The translations under genes and the position numbers were made by a program. Under the pieces are notes generated by a model. It was not told where the DNA came from. It saw only the letters and a list, made by a program, of their open reading frames with translations, and searched no databases. From Diadema setosum (Eukaryota; Echinodermata; Echinoidea; Diadematoida; Diadematidae), in NCBI GenBank assembly GCA_033980235.1, contig CM067077.1, positions 12,131,797 to 12,195,796 on the forward strand: a stretch of 64,000 nucleotides of DNA. Reading direction: 5' to 3'. How positions within the stretch are numbered: the stretch's first letter is position 1; the number at the start of each line of letters is the position of its first letter. This document shows positions 1 through 13,639 of the stretch, in pieces.

Positions 1-570
1 GGATATCTGCCTGTGGCAGACCATTCAAAGTGAACTCAATTTTCTCTATCCTTTTTAAAGTTTTCAATTTTATATTCTATTGAGAAATTCTATGGTCATC
101 CATTTTACATTTCGAACGAAAAAAATTGACCCGTAAATAACGAAAATACAGGAATAAGAAGGAGAGCATTTAATTGCCAGTTTGCCGGTGCTATTTGGCA
201 GTGAGTTACAACGGGGAGGTGAGACTACTCCCTGGTTACAATAAGCCTGCTGACTGGATCGCTGAGAAAGCAGCTGTCGTATTACGTAAGAGCATGATAA
301 GGATATCTGCCTGTGGCAGACCATTCAAAGTGAACTCAATTTTCTCTATCCTTTCTAAAGTTTTCAATTTTATATTCTACTGAGAAATTCTATGGTCATC
401 CATTTTACATTTCGAACGAAAAAAATTGACCCGTAAATAACGAAAATACAGGAATAAGAAGGAGAGCATTGCCAGTTTGCCGGTGCTGACAATGTGCTAT
501 TTGGCAGTGAGTTACAACGGGGAGGTGAGACTACCTCCCTGGTTACAATCAGCCTGCTGACTGGATCATC
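1..570. repeat. Tandem repeat, ~300-bp period, about 1.9 copies at window edge
   Basis: The block starting GGATATCTGCCTGTGGCAG at 1 recurs at 301 with a few substitutions. The second copy lacks four bases (TAAT) and has an 11-base insertion near 484-496. It breaks down after CTGGATCATCGAG near 570 into a GA repeat. The array probably continues left of the window. The open frames in it mirror each other and are not convincing genes. Confidence 0.9.
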
Positions 571-584
571 GAGAAAGAGAGGGA

Positions 585-631
<47 letters not shown>

Positions 632-851
632 GGAGAGAGGGAGGGAGAGGGGGGAGAGATGGGGGAGGGAGAAGGGGAGAGCAAAATGGAATGACAATAG
701 TTCCGGTCACTACAGTACAGGCATGCTCTGTCTGCATACGCTGAATGTCTACACTCACACACACACACGCACACACACACGCACCATGGAGCTACATGGC
801 CCATGCCAAAACCAAAACAATCTCCTCCTCTCGCGGTGCCCCCCCCCCCCC
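571..851. repeat. Microsatellites: (GA)n, (CA)n and a C-run
   Basis: A GA/GGA-rich purine tract at about 571-681 is followed by a CA/CG dinucleotide tract at about 752-784 and a run of C at 841-851. The open frames over this block encode only repeat peptides and are rejected as genes. Confidence 0.9.
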
Positions 852-1002
852 TCCTGTGGCGCTGTGGCGATGACTGATGCTTAGATTAGGCCAGGGTCAA
901 GAAACAGGTGTTTTATATCTTTGACTTTAAGTCATTGATTGCCAAGATATGCACTGGCATTATTTACTGGGGTGTAGCCTCTTCAAACGAGAGATTTGCG
1001 TC

Positions 1003-1056
1003 ATGAAATGAAATGAAATGAAATGAAATGAAATGAAATGAAATGAAATGAAATGA
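1003..1056 (-). repeat. (AAATG)n tail, possible 3' end of a retroelement on the - strand
   Basis: Ten or so AAATG units. Read on the minus strand, sequence ending in GTAAATAAAT runs into (CATTT)n, the way the 3' tails of some LINEs and SINEs look. The body would lie to the right (1057 to about 1300). No coding remnant was recognised, so the retroelement reading is tentative. Confidence 0.5.
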
Positions 1057-1449
1057 TTTATTTACAGTCAATTTCGATTCAATAGTTTATTACCACCCAG
1101 GTACGGGTTGAATTTTATGGTGGGGGATGGCGGTCCATAGTCCCATCTTTACCGATGGGGAGTGTGGTTAGGGTAATCCAGAGCAATCCAGAGTTCCCCA
1201 GATGCTCATGGTCTTCATGAATGACAACAGTCAGGGGCGTATCTTGTCGGCCCACTTTTACTGTTGGGGAGTCTAGTGAGGGTAATCTTTGGCAAATTTA
1301 ACTAAAAGCAGTCATGATCATCTGTCGCTGCCAAACTAGAAGCTGTTGAACGGATTCTAACATATCTTTTTACAATGTGAAAGGTTTCCAGAAATTTCAC
1401 ATGTGAGTATCTCATTTTTTCCCCTTGTGTTTCGTCCTCTCCCCATTAG

Positions 1450-1562
1450 CTCCTGAACGCCATGCAGAAGTTTGGTGCCAATCTGGATGACTACCTCCAC
1501 CTCCTCCTACCACCTGTTGTCAAACTTTTTGACTCCCACGATGTTCCCATCCCAGTACGCAG
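1450..1562 (+). CDS. MTOR: mTOR exon 1 of window (HEAT region)
   Basis: The exon encodes residues 1-37 of the fragment and two bases of the next Arg codon, with the motif [15 protein letters not shown] shared with human mTOR. The acceptor is a pyrimidine tract ending CCATTAG and the donor is GTGAGT (phase 2). The following intron, 1563-2221, contains a T-run followed by a G-run near 1703-1732 and otherwise nothing recognisable. No earlier mTOR exon was seen in 1-1449. Confidence 0.95.
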
Positions 1563-4500
1563 GTGAGTAGTGGCCCCTCCCACTTCCCAAGATAATTGGT
1601 CGTGGTTTAACCAACAGACATACCTTTGCCAGATTTTTTTTGTCTGTTTTATTATCATTATCATTTTGTGTCATTAATACACAGATTTGTATAACTATTT
1701 CTTGTTTTTTTTTTTTTTTTTGGGGGGGGGTTGGAGGTTGAACGGAATGGGAGTATTTGATGACAGTACTAAGTGATCAGCTGAGAGAGTTTGCCTTGCT
1801 CATCATCAATGCGATTTGATCCTGATGTATATTTCATCAGTGTTGACCAACATTAGAAAGTGATTGTCTGCCTTGATTTCATGTTTCCTTTTATTTTATA
1901 CAAGAAAGGTATTAAAGTCACTGTAAATATTTTTTCTATGTGTGTAGCAACAACAATGACAAAAGTAACTGTTGGTCCTTGCTGTAAAAACTAATAATAT
2001 AGCATTTGGATAAGCTGCAACATTGTGACTGAGCAGTACCACAAGACTGCAGGCTCTCTCTGTGATGCTAATATAAGCAATGTATGGATGTAACCCTTTT
2101 GAAAAAGATATGACAAGCAAATTTTCTTGTGTGGACAAATGCAAATTTAGACCACAATTACATTTGATCACATCAAATTGTCTTTCCTCATGCCTTTAAA
2201 TTTTTTTTTTGATTTCACTAGGACTGCTCTAGAGACCATTGACCACCTGAGTGACACACTGGACTTCATGGAGTTTGCCTCCCGCATCGTCCACCCCTTG
2301 GTCCGCACGCTGGACACCACGCCCGAGCTGCGGCCCGTCGCCATGGACATGCTGTCGTCCATCGTCCTCCAGCTGGGTAAGAAGTTCCAGATCTTCATCG
2401 CCATGGTGAACAAGGTCCTGGTGAAGCACCGCATCAATCATCAGAAGTATGAGACGCTGATTCTGAAGATTCTCAAGGTGAGAGGGGAAACAGCAGCTGG
2501 AAAAGTGCCAGAATCCAAAGAAACTGTTGCTCGACTGTTTCTTGAAGTGTTCTTCTGCTTAGATATTTGATGTGAGGTGAACTTTGTAAAGTTCTTTTGA
2601 TTGATTTTGATTTCATTTGAATTTAATTGGGGTAAAAGGTGAAAAGGAAATGGTGGGTGCAAAAATGCTAGAGTGAAAGTCTCTTTCTTCTACTGAATGT
2701 TGTTGCTTAACAGTTTCTTGAATAGCTATTTTTTGCTTTCTTGTTTGATGTGATACAAATTTGTGTAATGTTTATTTGATTGACTTAGATGCTAATTGAA
2801 TGTTGGTTACAGCAAATTGATAAGTGACTGAATAGATACTTGTTGTGTAATGCTCCAGACAAGGTAGAATAACTTGTGAAGAATTCAAAGCATCTTCAAA
2901 ATAGTGTATATAAAATAGTGTCATAGTATTCATTTTGTCTTTCTGTTGATGTTGAGGGCATTTCATCATGAAATTGTGAGTTGATTAAAATAGCAGAGAA
3001 CTTTTAAACTGAAATGAAAACGATCATTCTAATAATGGGCACAGTGGGCACAATTTTTTGAGCAAAAATGCTAAGCCATGAGTCATGTCAGGCTTCCACA
3101 GCAATTTAAATTTACGTTATCCAGCAAACTGATATTCTGACAAAATGCAGACGTGGAAGCCAAGGACCACAAGATTCAAGGTTATTTCTTATTTTGAACA
3201 CATATCAGAGGTTCATTGTGAAATTCTTCAATAAACATGGTAGTGAAGTGAATCTACATGAGATATTGTGCTTCAGATTAATTCCATCTGTTTTCTATGG
3301 TTTACACATCTGGAAAGTATTGTTAGCTGTCTTGAGGGATTCTCCTGTAGTCTGTTCTGCAATGTTATACAGAAAATAACTGGATGGTTTGTTCCATTTC
3401 CTCACCACACCTTCCCTCCTCTCCCCTCCTACCCCTCCTCCACAGGGAACCACCATTGCTGAGGATGAACTCCTGCTGATGAGAGCTAGAAGTAAGCGCA
3501 GCGGGAGCTCTAAGGAGGACAGCTCCGCCATGGAATCTGTCACCATCAAGAAACTCCCCGTTAGCACCAGCAACCTCCAGCGGGTAAGCCCCTTTCCCCC
3601 TCCCCATCCCCTTGTTCCTGTTGAATCTCCCTCTCTAAATTTTTGTCGTTCTCTATTGTTTTTTGTGTCATTTCCCCCACATTTGCAAAGTAAAAATCTC
3701 CAAAGTCTTCGCTATAAAAAGATAATATGTAATTGATTGTCTGTGATATCTTACTTTCTTTATAATATTAAAGAGATCTGTACTATCAGTGAGTCATGCA
3801 TTCTTAATAGATTATTTTGTCTGAACAAGTGGTATCTTCTGAAAGAAAGAAATATTTGTACAAATTTGTACTCGAACTATCCATCTGTTAACAGTTCCCT
3901 AATGGAACAAGGCTTCAACATCCCTTCTCATTCTTGTAACCAAACTAGTCCTTAACCCTAAAGGGGCTGGGCTTTTTTGGCTATGCTCAGGCGGGGGGGG
4001 GGGGGGGATGGATTCCGCCCCCCCCTGAGATCTCGGCCATCGGTGGCGCGATCGGGATGAAATTTTGCATCACCTGCGTCATAATCTACAAGATTGTGTC
4101 ATAAGATCTTTTGAAACAATCAATTTCTAATTTTAATTAATTAATTATGCAAATTAAGCTCAAGATCATATCTTGGCCTAATTAAAAGCATTGAGAGTCG
4201 AATTTTTGGTCTGTAAATCTGTTGCAGCATATTCAACGATTGTACATCACAAAAACTTCCAAAATTCATTTCAATTCTTATGTATTTTATTGTTTTCAGA
4301 ATTTCTTATGTATTTCTTTGTTTTTCAACTTTTGTTTTTTCTTTGTTTTTTCATTGGAAATTGTCACTGACCACTTTTCTACCATAATTAGCACAAAACT
4401 AATCAATGAAAGTCATTAATTGTAAAAATAATCAGGTTTTTATGACTTTCACGACAGAGCACTGTTTTCCATAGGAAATGTACACAAAATCACAAAATTG

Positions 4501-7500
4501 TGCCCGTTTTGGGGCGACATTCCGTTACAAAAATGGGCGTGGCTTCGCAAAAGTACGCTCGGACGTCGCAAATTTGGTCTCAAAAGTTGCGCGAGACTTG
4601 AACAAACAAAGTCAAGAAGCCTCGCGACGAGGCCTTCTCGCGTAACAGAATTATAGCGCGAAACGTCAAGGGGGGGGGGGGCGGATTCCGCCCCCCGGCC
4701 CTTTTAGGGTTAAGTTGCTTGAATTTTGCATGGATGTTTTCTGAAAAGAGCAGTAACTTTGCAGTGGTGTATCTACAGTGCACATGCAAGTGAATTATAC
4801 CTTGAGGACAGCCGTGTATTTTCGGTGCATGTCTTGAGATCAGGGAGATAAAACAGTATGTTAGTGACCAGTAGAGTCACATTTTACTCAGTAGTGACCC
4901 CCATAATCAGTGATCACTAATCACAATGGATTTTGAGTGTTAGATTTTTTTTTTCTTTTTTTCTTTGTGCAAAGTATAAGCCAGTTCGTAGTTAGCTCAC
5001 GTACACCTTGGTACAAATGACCTTTATTTTTTCTCAGTTGGTTAGGCACATCACCCGTTTTCAAAGCAGTATAATGCATAAGCTGCCCAACATAACAATT
5101 TATGGAATTCGTGTTCAAACAAAGTATGAACTTGTGTTTAGACCAGGTGACCAGAATAGTCCGTCAGTTGACACTTTAGCAGGCATCTAATTCATTGTTT
5201 CGTATTGAATGCAATAACAACCTTTTTCTTTTGATATTGCCAAATACCAGGCTTGCTGTCAGGTGGATGTGCTGGCAAGCACTATTTAGATAAGGATCAC
5301 ATGAATAATCATCACATTACAGATGCTTATCTCAGTGAATTAATAAACCAAAATGCCTGTTGGTACAGATGACCTTTTTCTGCTCATGGGCAAAGTGGAA
5401 TTACGAACTGGTCTATTGACCATGCATCACTGTGTAGAAGAGCAAGGACCACTCATTCCTCTGTGGTATCGTTGTTACTGTCTGAACCATGTAGGCATGG
5501 GCTGTAACTCGCCGAGTCTCCCGTGACGACTGGATGGAGTGGTTGCGACGTCTGAGTGTGGAGCTTCTCAAGGAATCGCCGTCTCATGCCCTGAGGTCCT
5601 GCTGGGCACTCGCACAATCTTACAACCCTCTGGCCAGGTATGCCGTCTGGAAACCTCCTCCCCCCTCCCCCCCCCCCCCCAAAAAAAAAAAAAAAGTCAA
5701 AATGGCAGATGGACATCGTCCATTTGATTCAGTTCTGAATCTTTTCTCTGTGTATTTTACTGTGGGTGGGTGTGTGTCTGGGCTGTTCAAGTAGAATAAT
5801 GCCATGAGTACAGATACATGTACGTGTACTTACTTGATCAGTGTTTGTGTAAAGAAATGAAAGAAAATGATGAGAGGTTTTCCTTCATTTTATAGACATC
5901 TTAAAGGGACTGTACAGTTACTGGTTGACGTGAGGATTCAGCTTGTAATGTTTTGGGAGATATTTAGAACCACTCTATGAAATGTTAAAGAGCACACAAT
6001 TCTATGGGGAATCAAAAGTTTATTTGATGAAAATCGGTTTTGAAATGACTGAGATATATAAAAACAAGGAAAAACAAAGAGATCCTAATAAAAGTCGTGG
6101 CCTGTCAATTCTAATATGATTGCTTTTTTGTTGTTGATATCTCAGCCATTTCAAGGCCAATTTTCGTCAAATAAACGTTGAATCCTTGTAATTACATGTA
6201 CATGCTCTTTCATATTTCACAAGGGGTTTCTCATCTCACTCAAAAATGTTATAAACCTGAATCCTCACCTCAACCAGTACTGTACAGTCCCTTTGATGGT
6301 TTCTTGTCTTTTAGATGAACATCAGTTGGTACAGTGTATAAAGCTCCAAATGAAAGCCCATAATCAGTATGCACATTTTCAAAGTTTATTTCTGCTGCAT
6401 TACAATAATTCACTTCACTATAAATTTTCATATCACATCATTATGCAACTGCTGTTGTGTTATGAAAATGCCAGCATGTGATTTGCTGTGCTGTTGTATG
6501 CTGTAAGAAAGTGTATTCAGGTAGAAAGATAATGTTTGCCACTTTGTAGTATCCCTCTATTGTGGTAGATCATAAGAGAAAGATGTAGCGTTTCTTACTT
6601 CACACAAATCTCCGCAGAGAGCTCTTCAATGCAGCCTTTGTGTCCTGCTGGTCAGAACTGACCGAGCAGGACCAGGACAGCCTGATCCAGAGTCTGCAGA
6701 AGGCCCTGACTTCCCAAGACATCCCAGAGATAGTCCAGATTCTACTTAACCTCGCAGAGTTCATGGAACACTCTGACAAGGTGAGCTGCTCTACAGAATG
6801 TACCTAACCCCATGGATAACTTTTTCCCTGTCTGTTATTCTGGATTCTTTCACCCAGTAGTTACTTCTTCTTGCTTTCAGCAATTTTGTTTGATGATGGC
6901 TTTATCAAATTCAGATTGGTCGGTTTAAATATAGTATACAATGCTATGGCAATGTGGTGCAGGAAATCAAATCTTCTCCCCATCCGTTGTATTTCTCGAC
7001 AGGGGCCTCTCCCCCTGAACACCATCCTGCTGGGAGAGAGGGCATCAAAGTGTCGTGCCTACGCCAAGGCCCTGCATTACAAGGAGGAGGAATTCCACCG
7101 GGGGCCAAACACAGAAATTCTGGAGGCCCTCATCAGGTATTGTATACCACTCTTTTGTGCTCTTTTGTACCCCAGTGATTTCATGATGTATTTTGCACAG
7201 TGGGCTCCTTTGTGCCTTTTAGCAGATAGGCAAGCCATCAAACACAACCCTTGGTGAGAGTAGTGCATGAGGGGTTGAAATAAAGGATATAGCTGCAGGT
7301 ATCCCTAAAAGCTTGTCAATGAATTGTGCATATGTGTGCAAATTAAAAAGTTAAAAACAAACACACAATAAAACAGTGAACTGTATTCCCACTGGGTATG
7401 AATTATTTTCATTGTTGTGTCTTCTACAAATCTAAGTTTTATGATCAGAGTGTCACGTGTTTTTGGTTTGTGGACAAAATAAACTAGGTGTTTGTGTGTG

Positions 7501-10500
7501 TGTACTTTTTTTTTTGCATGTAAGAAAATACACTCCACAGTGAATGATATTCTTACTTTCTTTAGTTTGTTTTGTTGGGTCCTTTGTTGTTCGATTGAGT
7601 GCCACATTTGACGTACATTTTAAGAGTATCCTGGGAGCAAACATGAAGTGGAATGGCAAAGAGATGTTGTGTGAAATTATTTTATAGCATTTGTCAATCA
7701 TTTCTGATCTCTCCTTGATCCCAATACAGCATCAATAACAAGCTCCACCAGTCTGAAGCGGCAACAGGTGTTCTGCAGTACGCCATGAAGAATTACAGAG
7801 CAGAGCTGGTGAGCTTTTGTTTCCTTCTGTTACTTGATACTCCTTCACACTCACCAGGGCTCAGTTTGTGAATATGGTTGTTGAAAATGCATGGACTGAT
7901 CTGAGATGTGATCATGACTGTTGTTCCAGACAGTATTTGCAAATTTGTATTTTTGCATACACAGTACATGTGTTTTGATTCCATGCATCTCACACTGCTC
8001 ACCGTAAAGAAGAGTACAAGTACCCTTTGAATCTGTACAGAAGCAGCGAGATTTGTGTACATGCTCACTGTATGTGCAAGTGTTTGAAAGCTAAAAACCA
8101 AATCTGATTGATGTAATGATGCATTCTTTCCACAGACAGCAGATTCACCAACCTTTGATAGAAGAGTATTTTACAGAATGTTTAAACAGTAGCAATTTGC
8201 ATATTTCAAAATGTATCTTTCAAAATTTCTTTCCTAATTTTTCTTCAAAGGATGGTGTTGGCACATTACAAAATCACACATGACCTGTATTCATAATCAT
8301 CATTATTGTCATTGTTATTATCATTGTGCCACTATCTTGACCTTTCTGCATAAGCATTGCAAGCTACAGTGTATTTTTGATGTCTTTTCTATCCTTATCA
8401 TCTGTGCAATGATGTGGCCATTAGCAAATCCAAGAGACATGGTACGAGAAGCTCCATGACTGGGACAACGCCCTCACAGCCTACGAGAAGAAACAGGAGC
8501 AGTCTCCAGATGACTTTGACCTGACCTTGGGTCGGATGAGATGTCTAGAGGCCCTGGGAGAATGGTGAGATACTACATATGCCATATGAAGAGTTTTATC
8601 GCAAAATGAGCTAAGCACCATTTTTAAACATTTCAATGTACAAAAGTACATTGTAAGTCCATCATCAGAAAGAGCAAAATTAAACCTTTCCAGTTTCTCC
8701 TCGACTCAGCATAACTTGCATGTTCCCTCGCCATGTCTTTTGTTAGTCACATTGATATCACAGAAACATGCAAGTTATGCTTAGTTGAGGGGAAGGTGCA
8801 TTCCAATGTCTTTTATTAAACATATCAGTACTTAAGCAATGATTGACAAATGGGGTTCACAACAGGAATATTGGTGTGGAAAGATTTGTTGTGGGCATAT
8901 CCAAGTAATCTGAAGAAAAATAGAAGAAAAGTTAGTTAAAAATATATGGAATGTTTCTAGATATTCGTTCATCGCAAAAGTGATGTTGAGGGTATCATAA
9001 ATCAACACAAATCAGCATGCATTTGTATTTCAGAGAACCTTTATTGTAATGATTGATTAAAAAATATCATGCATTATTATTATGATTTTATGATTTTTTT
9101 TTTGGGGGGGGGGGGTGGGTGGGGGAAGGAGAGGATAACTGGTTCCTGTAATCCGTTGAAAACTGGTCCTGAGTATACTGGGGCAAGTGTCTATGGGAAA
9201 TGTGTGTTCTAGCAAGACAAGCTTGTCCCCAATGGGTAAATGACCACTCTTGTCCATTTCCTGTGGATGTGTAGGGGACAATTGCACAATGTCGCCTGTG
9301 ACCGCTGGCCGTTGGTGCCGGACGAAGGGCGCCAGCGCATGGCCAGAATGGCTGCAGCAGCGGCCTGGGGCCTCGGGGACTGGGACAGCATGGAGGAATA
9401 CACCTGCCTGATCCCGCGGGACACGTATGATGGGGCCTTCTACCGAGCTGTTCTGGCCGTTCACCAGGACCACTTTGGCCAGGCTCAACAGGTGAGCCTT
9501 CCCTTTGATTTGCATAGTACAGTATTATATTGCTCTTTTCAGGATTTTGTTTTCCTATGTTGCAAGGATTCCTAGATAGTAATTGGTAGAATTTCTTGGT
9601 GTACATAAGTGTTGTGATGACACCTGAGATTGAATGCTTGAGATATATGTGTACCATCCATGTAAAATTTCTTCTTTGATTTTTTTTTTTAAAGCAAAAG
9701 AAGCTGCTGAAAAGTGCTTATCAAATAGTGGTAAGCCAATGGAGTAAACAGTGATAATCCAAAGGAGTGAAATGGAGTCAAAATTGGCTTGAGGTTTGGA
9801 TCCTGGCAGAATCTTTTGTCAGAGGCAAAATGACAAACATGTGAGGAAAGCAATCATATACATGAACTACACACAACAAGGACAGTGTGAGGAGGGCTGG
9901 GGACACAGAAAAAAGAAAACAAAAGGGGTGGGTTAGAAGTCAAAGGCAGGGAGCCAAACAGGAAGGGGGATTAAAGGAAGGAGGTGAATAGACAAAAGGC
10001 AGTGGCAGGTCAGTGATGATCCCAAGGATCATAGGGAGCAACCTGTGAAGGATAAAGATGAATAGGGAGGCAGCATCAAACAAGATAATAGTAACAGCAT
10101 GAATGAAGGGGGGGAGACAAGCAGCCAGCCCTTATCCTGGTTTACAAAAATGTGGCAAAGAATTGAAATTGTATTGTTCCTTATCTTGTTTGATGTTGCC
10201 TCCCTATTCATCTTTATCCTTCACAGGTTACCCCCTATGATCCTTGGGATCATCACTGGCCCACCTTTGCCTTTTGTCTGTTCACCCTCTTGCTTTAATC
10301 CCCCTTCCTTACCTGTTTGGCTTCCTATCTTGACTTCTAAAGCACACCTTTTGTTTTCATTGTTTTGTGTCCCCAGCCCTCCTCAGGCTGTGCTTGTTGT
10401 GTGTTACAGTAGTCCATTTATATGATAGCTTTCCCTACATGTTTGACTTTATCTTTTATTTTAGTCCAATTCAAGTATATGGTATTTCTATGTATGATAT

Positions 10501-13500
10501 ATTTCACCAGTTTAGATTTATTTCTGTGAAAAAAAAAAAAACTTCCTGTTTGGTGGTGTTTTATTCCTGGTATGAACTGCATCACATTTTCAGTCTTATT
10601 AACAATATCCATTATAACATTGGTTTTTTTTTCCTGATTTAGATGCTGCCATGTTTTCAGTCTTTATAAACAATGTCCCTTAGAATTATTATTATGACAA
10701 CTTCTTGTACTGTAATTGATTGACAAATTGCCCTACATCGACATAAATAAGCACTGAATTGAGCAGTGTTTTGAATTGAATTCTTCTACTGTGTTGTGGT
10801 ATGAAGCAATGCACACATACCGTATCTGTGGTGGTTAATTTTGTCCAACTCAGTCAGTAGTACAGTGAACATGTGGGTAAGAACACTTCACTATATTTGT
10901 TTGTGGCAGTTTTTCTAAACAAATTGCTCTGAAGTACAGATGGAAATCAAACTTTTACTTGTGCTGCTCCGATTATTTTTGTGTGTTACGACGTCCGTCG
11001 ACAGTGCATCGACAAGGCCCGCGACATCCTGGACACGGAGCTGACGGCCATGGCCGGGGAGAGCTACGACCGCGCCTACGGAGCCATGGTCTCTGTCCAG
11101 ATGCTGTCCGAGCTGGAGGAGATCATCCAGTACAAGCTGGTGCCGGAGAGGAGGGACATCATCAAGGAGATGTGGTGGGACAGGCTGCAGGTAAAAATCA
11201 GCCTCATCTATTCATGGGATGGGTGTGTTGCCATGGCAACTGGGGGGGGGGGAGCATCTTGTCCCATTGGTGACAAGACCTTGTATCTCAAAATCACAAT
11301 TTTGTTTTTTAGCAGTGAGCAAAAAGCAGAGCAAAAGAAAACTTTTAAATTTTTTTTCAACATTTTGTTTAAGATGACATCAAGGTTGACATCAAATAAT
11401 GTAGAAACATTGTCTTGGATGACATGAATAATTGCTCTGTTTTAAAACTCAGGTCAGTATTTTTGACATTAAAAATTGAACAGGTGGTTTTGAAATGTAT
11501 GCCAATTGTGATATTGAGGTCTTGTCACCCAATGGATAATGTGCACTTTGTCCTCATATAAAATGTACAGATTTACAGACCCATTGCATCTCTCATACTT
11601 CATGGAAGATTATTTCAGCAAATTATGACATTCACCACTTTAAACATTAGTATGTTGAAACATGTGAATATCTTCTCAAAGTGTATATGATGCACAACAT
11701 GTAAATAGTGCAGGACCCCACAAAACAAAATTTACGAAAATTGTATTCTCGATATGCATAATTGTTCACCATTTGGTGTCCTGTACAAGTATAAATATCA
11801 GTTAGTTGCACTAACATATTGACACTCTGTGTTCCAATATGACTTTTATGCTTTTTATCGGAGACCAAAGAGATGGATGGTCAGTGACATACTTATTATC
11901 GTTTTTCCTCCTCAGGGATGTCAGAGGAACGTGGAGGACTGGCAGAAGGTCATCCAAGTCAGGTCACTGGTCATCTCACCCCAAGAAGACCTCCGCACGT
12001 GGCTCAAGTACGCCAGTCTCTGCAGGAAGAGCGGGCGGATGGTGAGTCAATGCTCTGTTTCCATGGCAACAGTCAGATGACTTTACCTGTCATGCAGTTG
12101 GTAATAATGTTTAGCTTGACTAGCAAGTGAGTCCGTGCTGTTGGATGAGTTCAATGCTGATTCAGTATATTGATGATGGAATATGATTCTAAAGTCTTCA
12201 TTTTTGCAAGACAATAATGTACATTAAAATATAGTTTATAAAATTAACTTTATGAACAATTTGTGAAACCAAAGGTGAAACTTTGTTTATATCTATGGAA
12301 TGATGAAAATATCTCAACATTCTGTAATAATGAGATTGGTGGTGAGGATTTCACCAATGATTTGTGATTGACGGCTTGTGGTTACAAGTACACCATATTT
12401 GCGCAATGTTTTACATGGCAGCACAGTTTTGGATCTTCATTTATCTGGCTTTCATCTCACTGCCTGTAGGTAATGGTGGATTTGGACGGAGTATTTTACT
12501 GATGTCAAACAATGTTATGCAAGTACCACATTTTTATTTTGAGACAATTTTTTTTTTCTTATAATGTGATTAACTCTAAATGTACATTTCTTCACACATA
12601 AGAATTGGCATACTTACTACATACAATGTACAAATAGATGGAAAAAATATTCTGTGGTGTATTGATGTCATCCTGTCGCCGTGGTAACACCATCCTATCC
12701 CTCCCACTGTCCTTCCTCTCCAGCTCCTGTCCCACAAGACCTTGGTGATGCTGCTGGGGGCTGACCCATCCCTCCAGGAGGCCTCCCTGGAATCCTTGGC
12801 CCCGCTCATCAAGGACCCCCGGGTCATCTTCGCCTACATCAAACACATGTGGAAGGATGGTATAAAGGTGAGTGTCCCCCTGTGTGAAGGTCAGTGACCT
12901 CCCTGAATAAAGAGCACTGATTCCTTGAGTAAAGGTCACTGGCTTCTTGAGGAAGACTGCTTAGATGTACATGTAAATAAGAGGTCAGTTGCCATGTGAG
13001 GATGGTTGTACGCCCCTGTGACAAAAGTCTCCTGCTGTGTGCCCCTGAATAAAGATCTAATGCCCTTCAGTGGAATACCTTTTATTTCGCACAGTACAAA
13101 AGGTCTTTTTATCCTAAATAAAGGTATTTTACCTCTGACAATAAAGTCCTGTGTTCCTTTATAAAAATCTCTTGAATCAGAATAATATCTTTTGCATGTC
13201 CCAACAAGGTTTTTTGCTCTAATGAAGGGTCTTTTTCCCCGTGTAAAAATCTTTGAACTAGAATAAAGTTGTCTTGCACCACATCAAAAAAGTAAAAATT
13301 CAAAAAAGTGCGCTGAATAAAAGGTCCTTTGTGCTGCTGAATAGATCTTAGTTGCCCCTATATGTAAGTCAGCTTCCCCAGATCAAAGGTTTTTCCCTCG
13401 CCAAAGAAAGGTCAGCTGCTCCTTAATAAGCCAAGGACCAGAACAACAAGGTCTTTAGCTGCTACAGAAAGGGCCGCTACCCCTGGGGAAAAACAAACAA

Positions 13501-13572
13501 ACAAACAAACAAACAAACAAACAAACAAACAAACAAACAAACAAACAAACAAACAAACAAACAAACAAACAA

Positions 13573-13639
<67 letters not shown>

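Noticed and set aside
549..776. Long Ser/Leu and Cys/Val repeat frames over the GA/CA tracts
   Set aside because: They translate microsatellites and have no gene structure.
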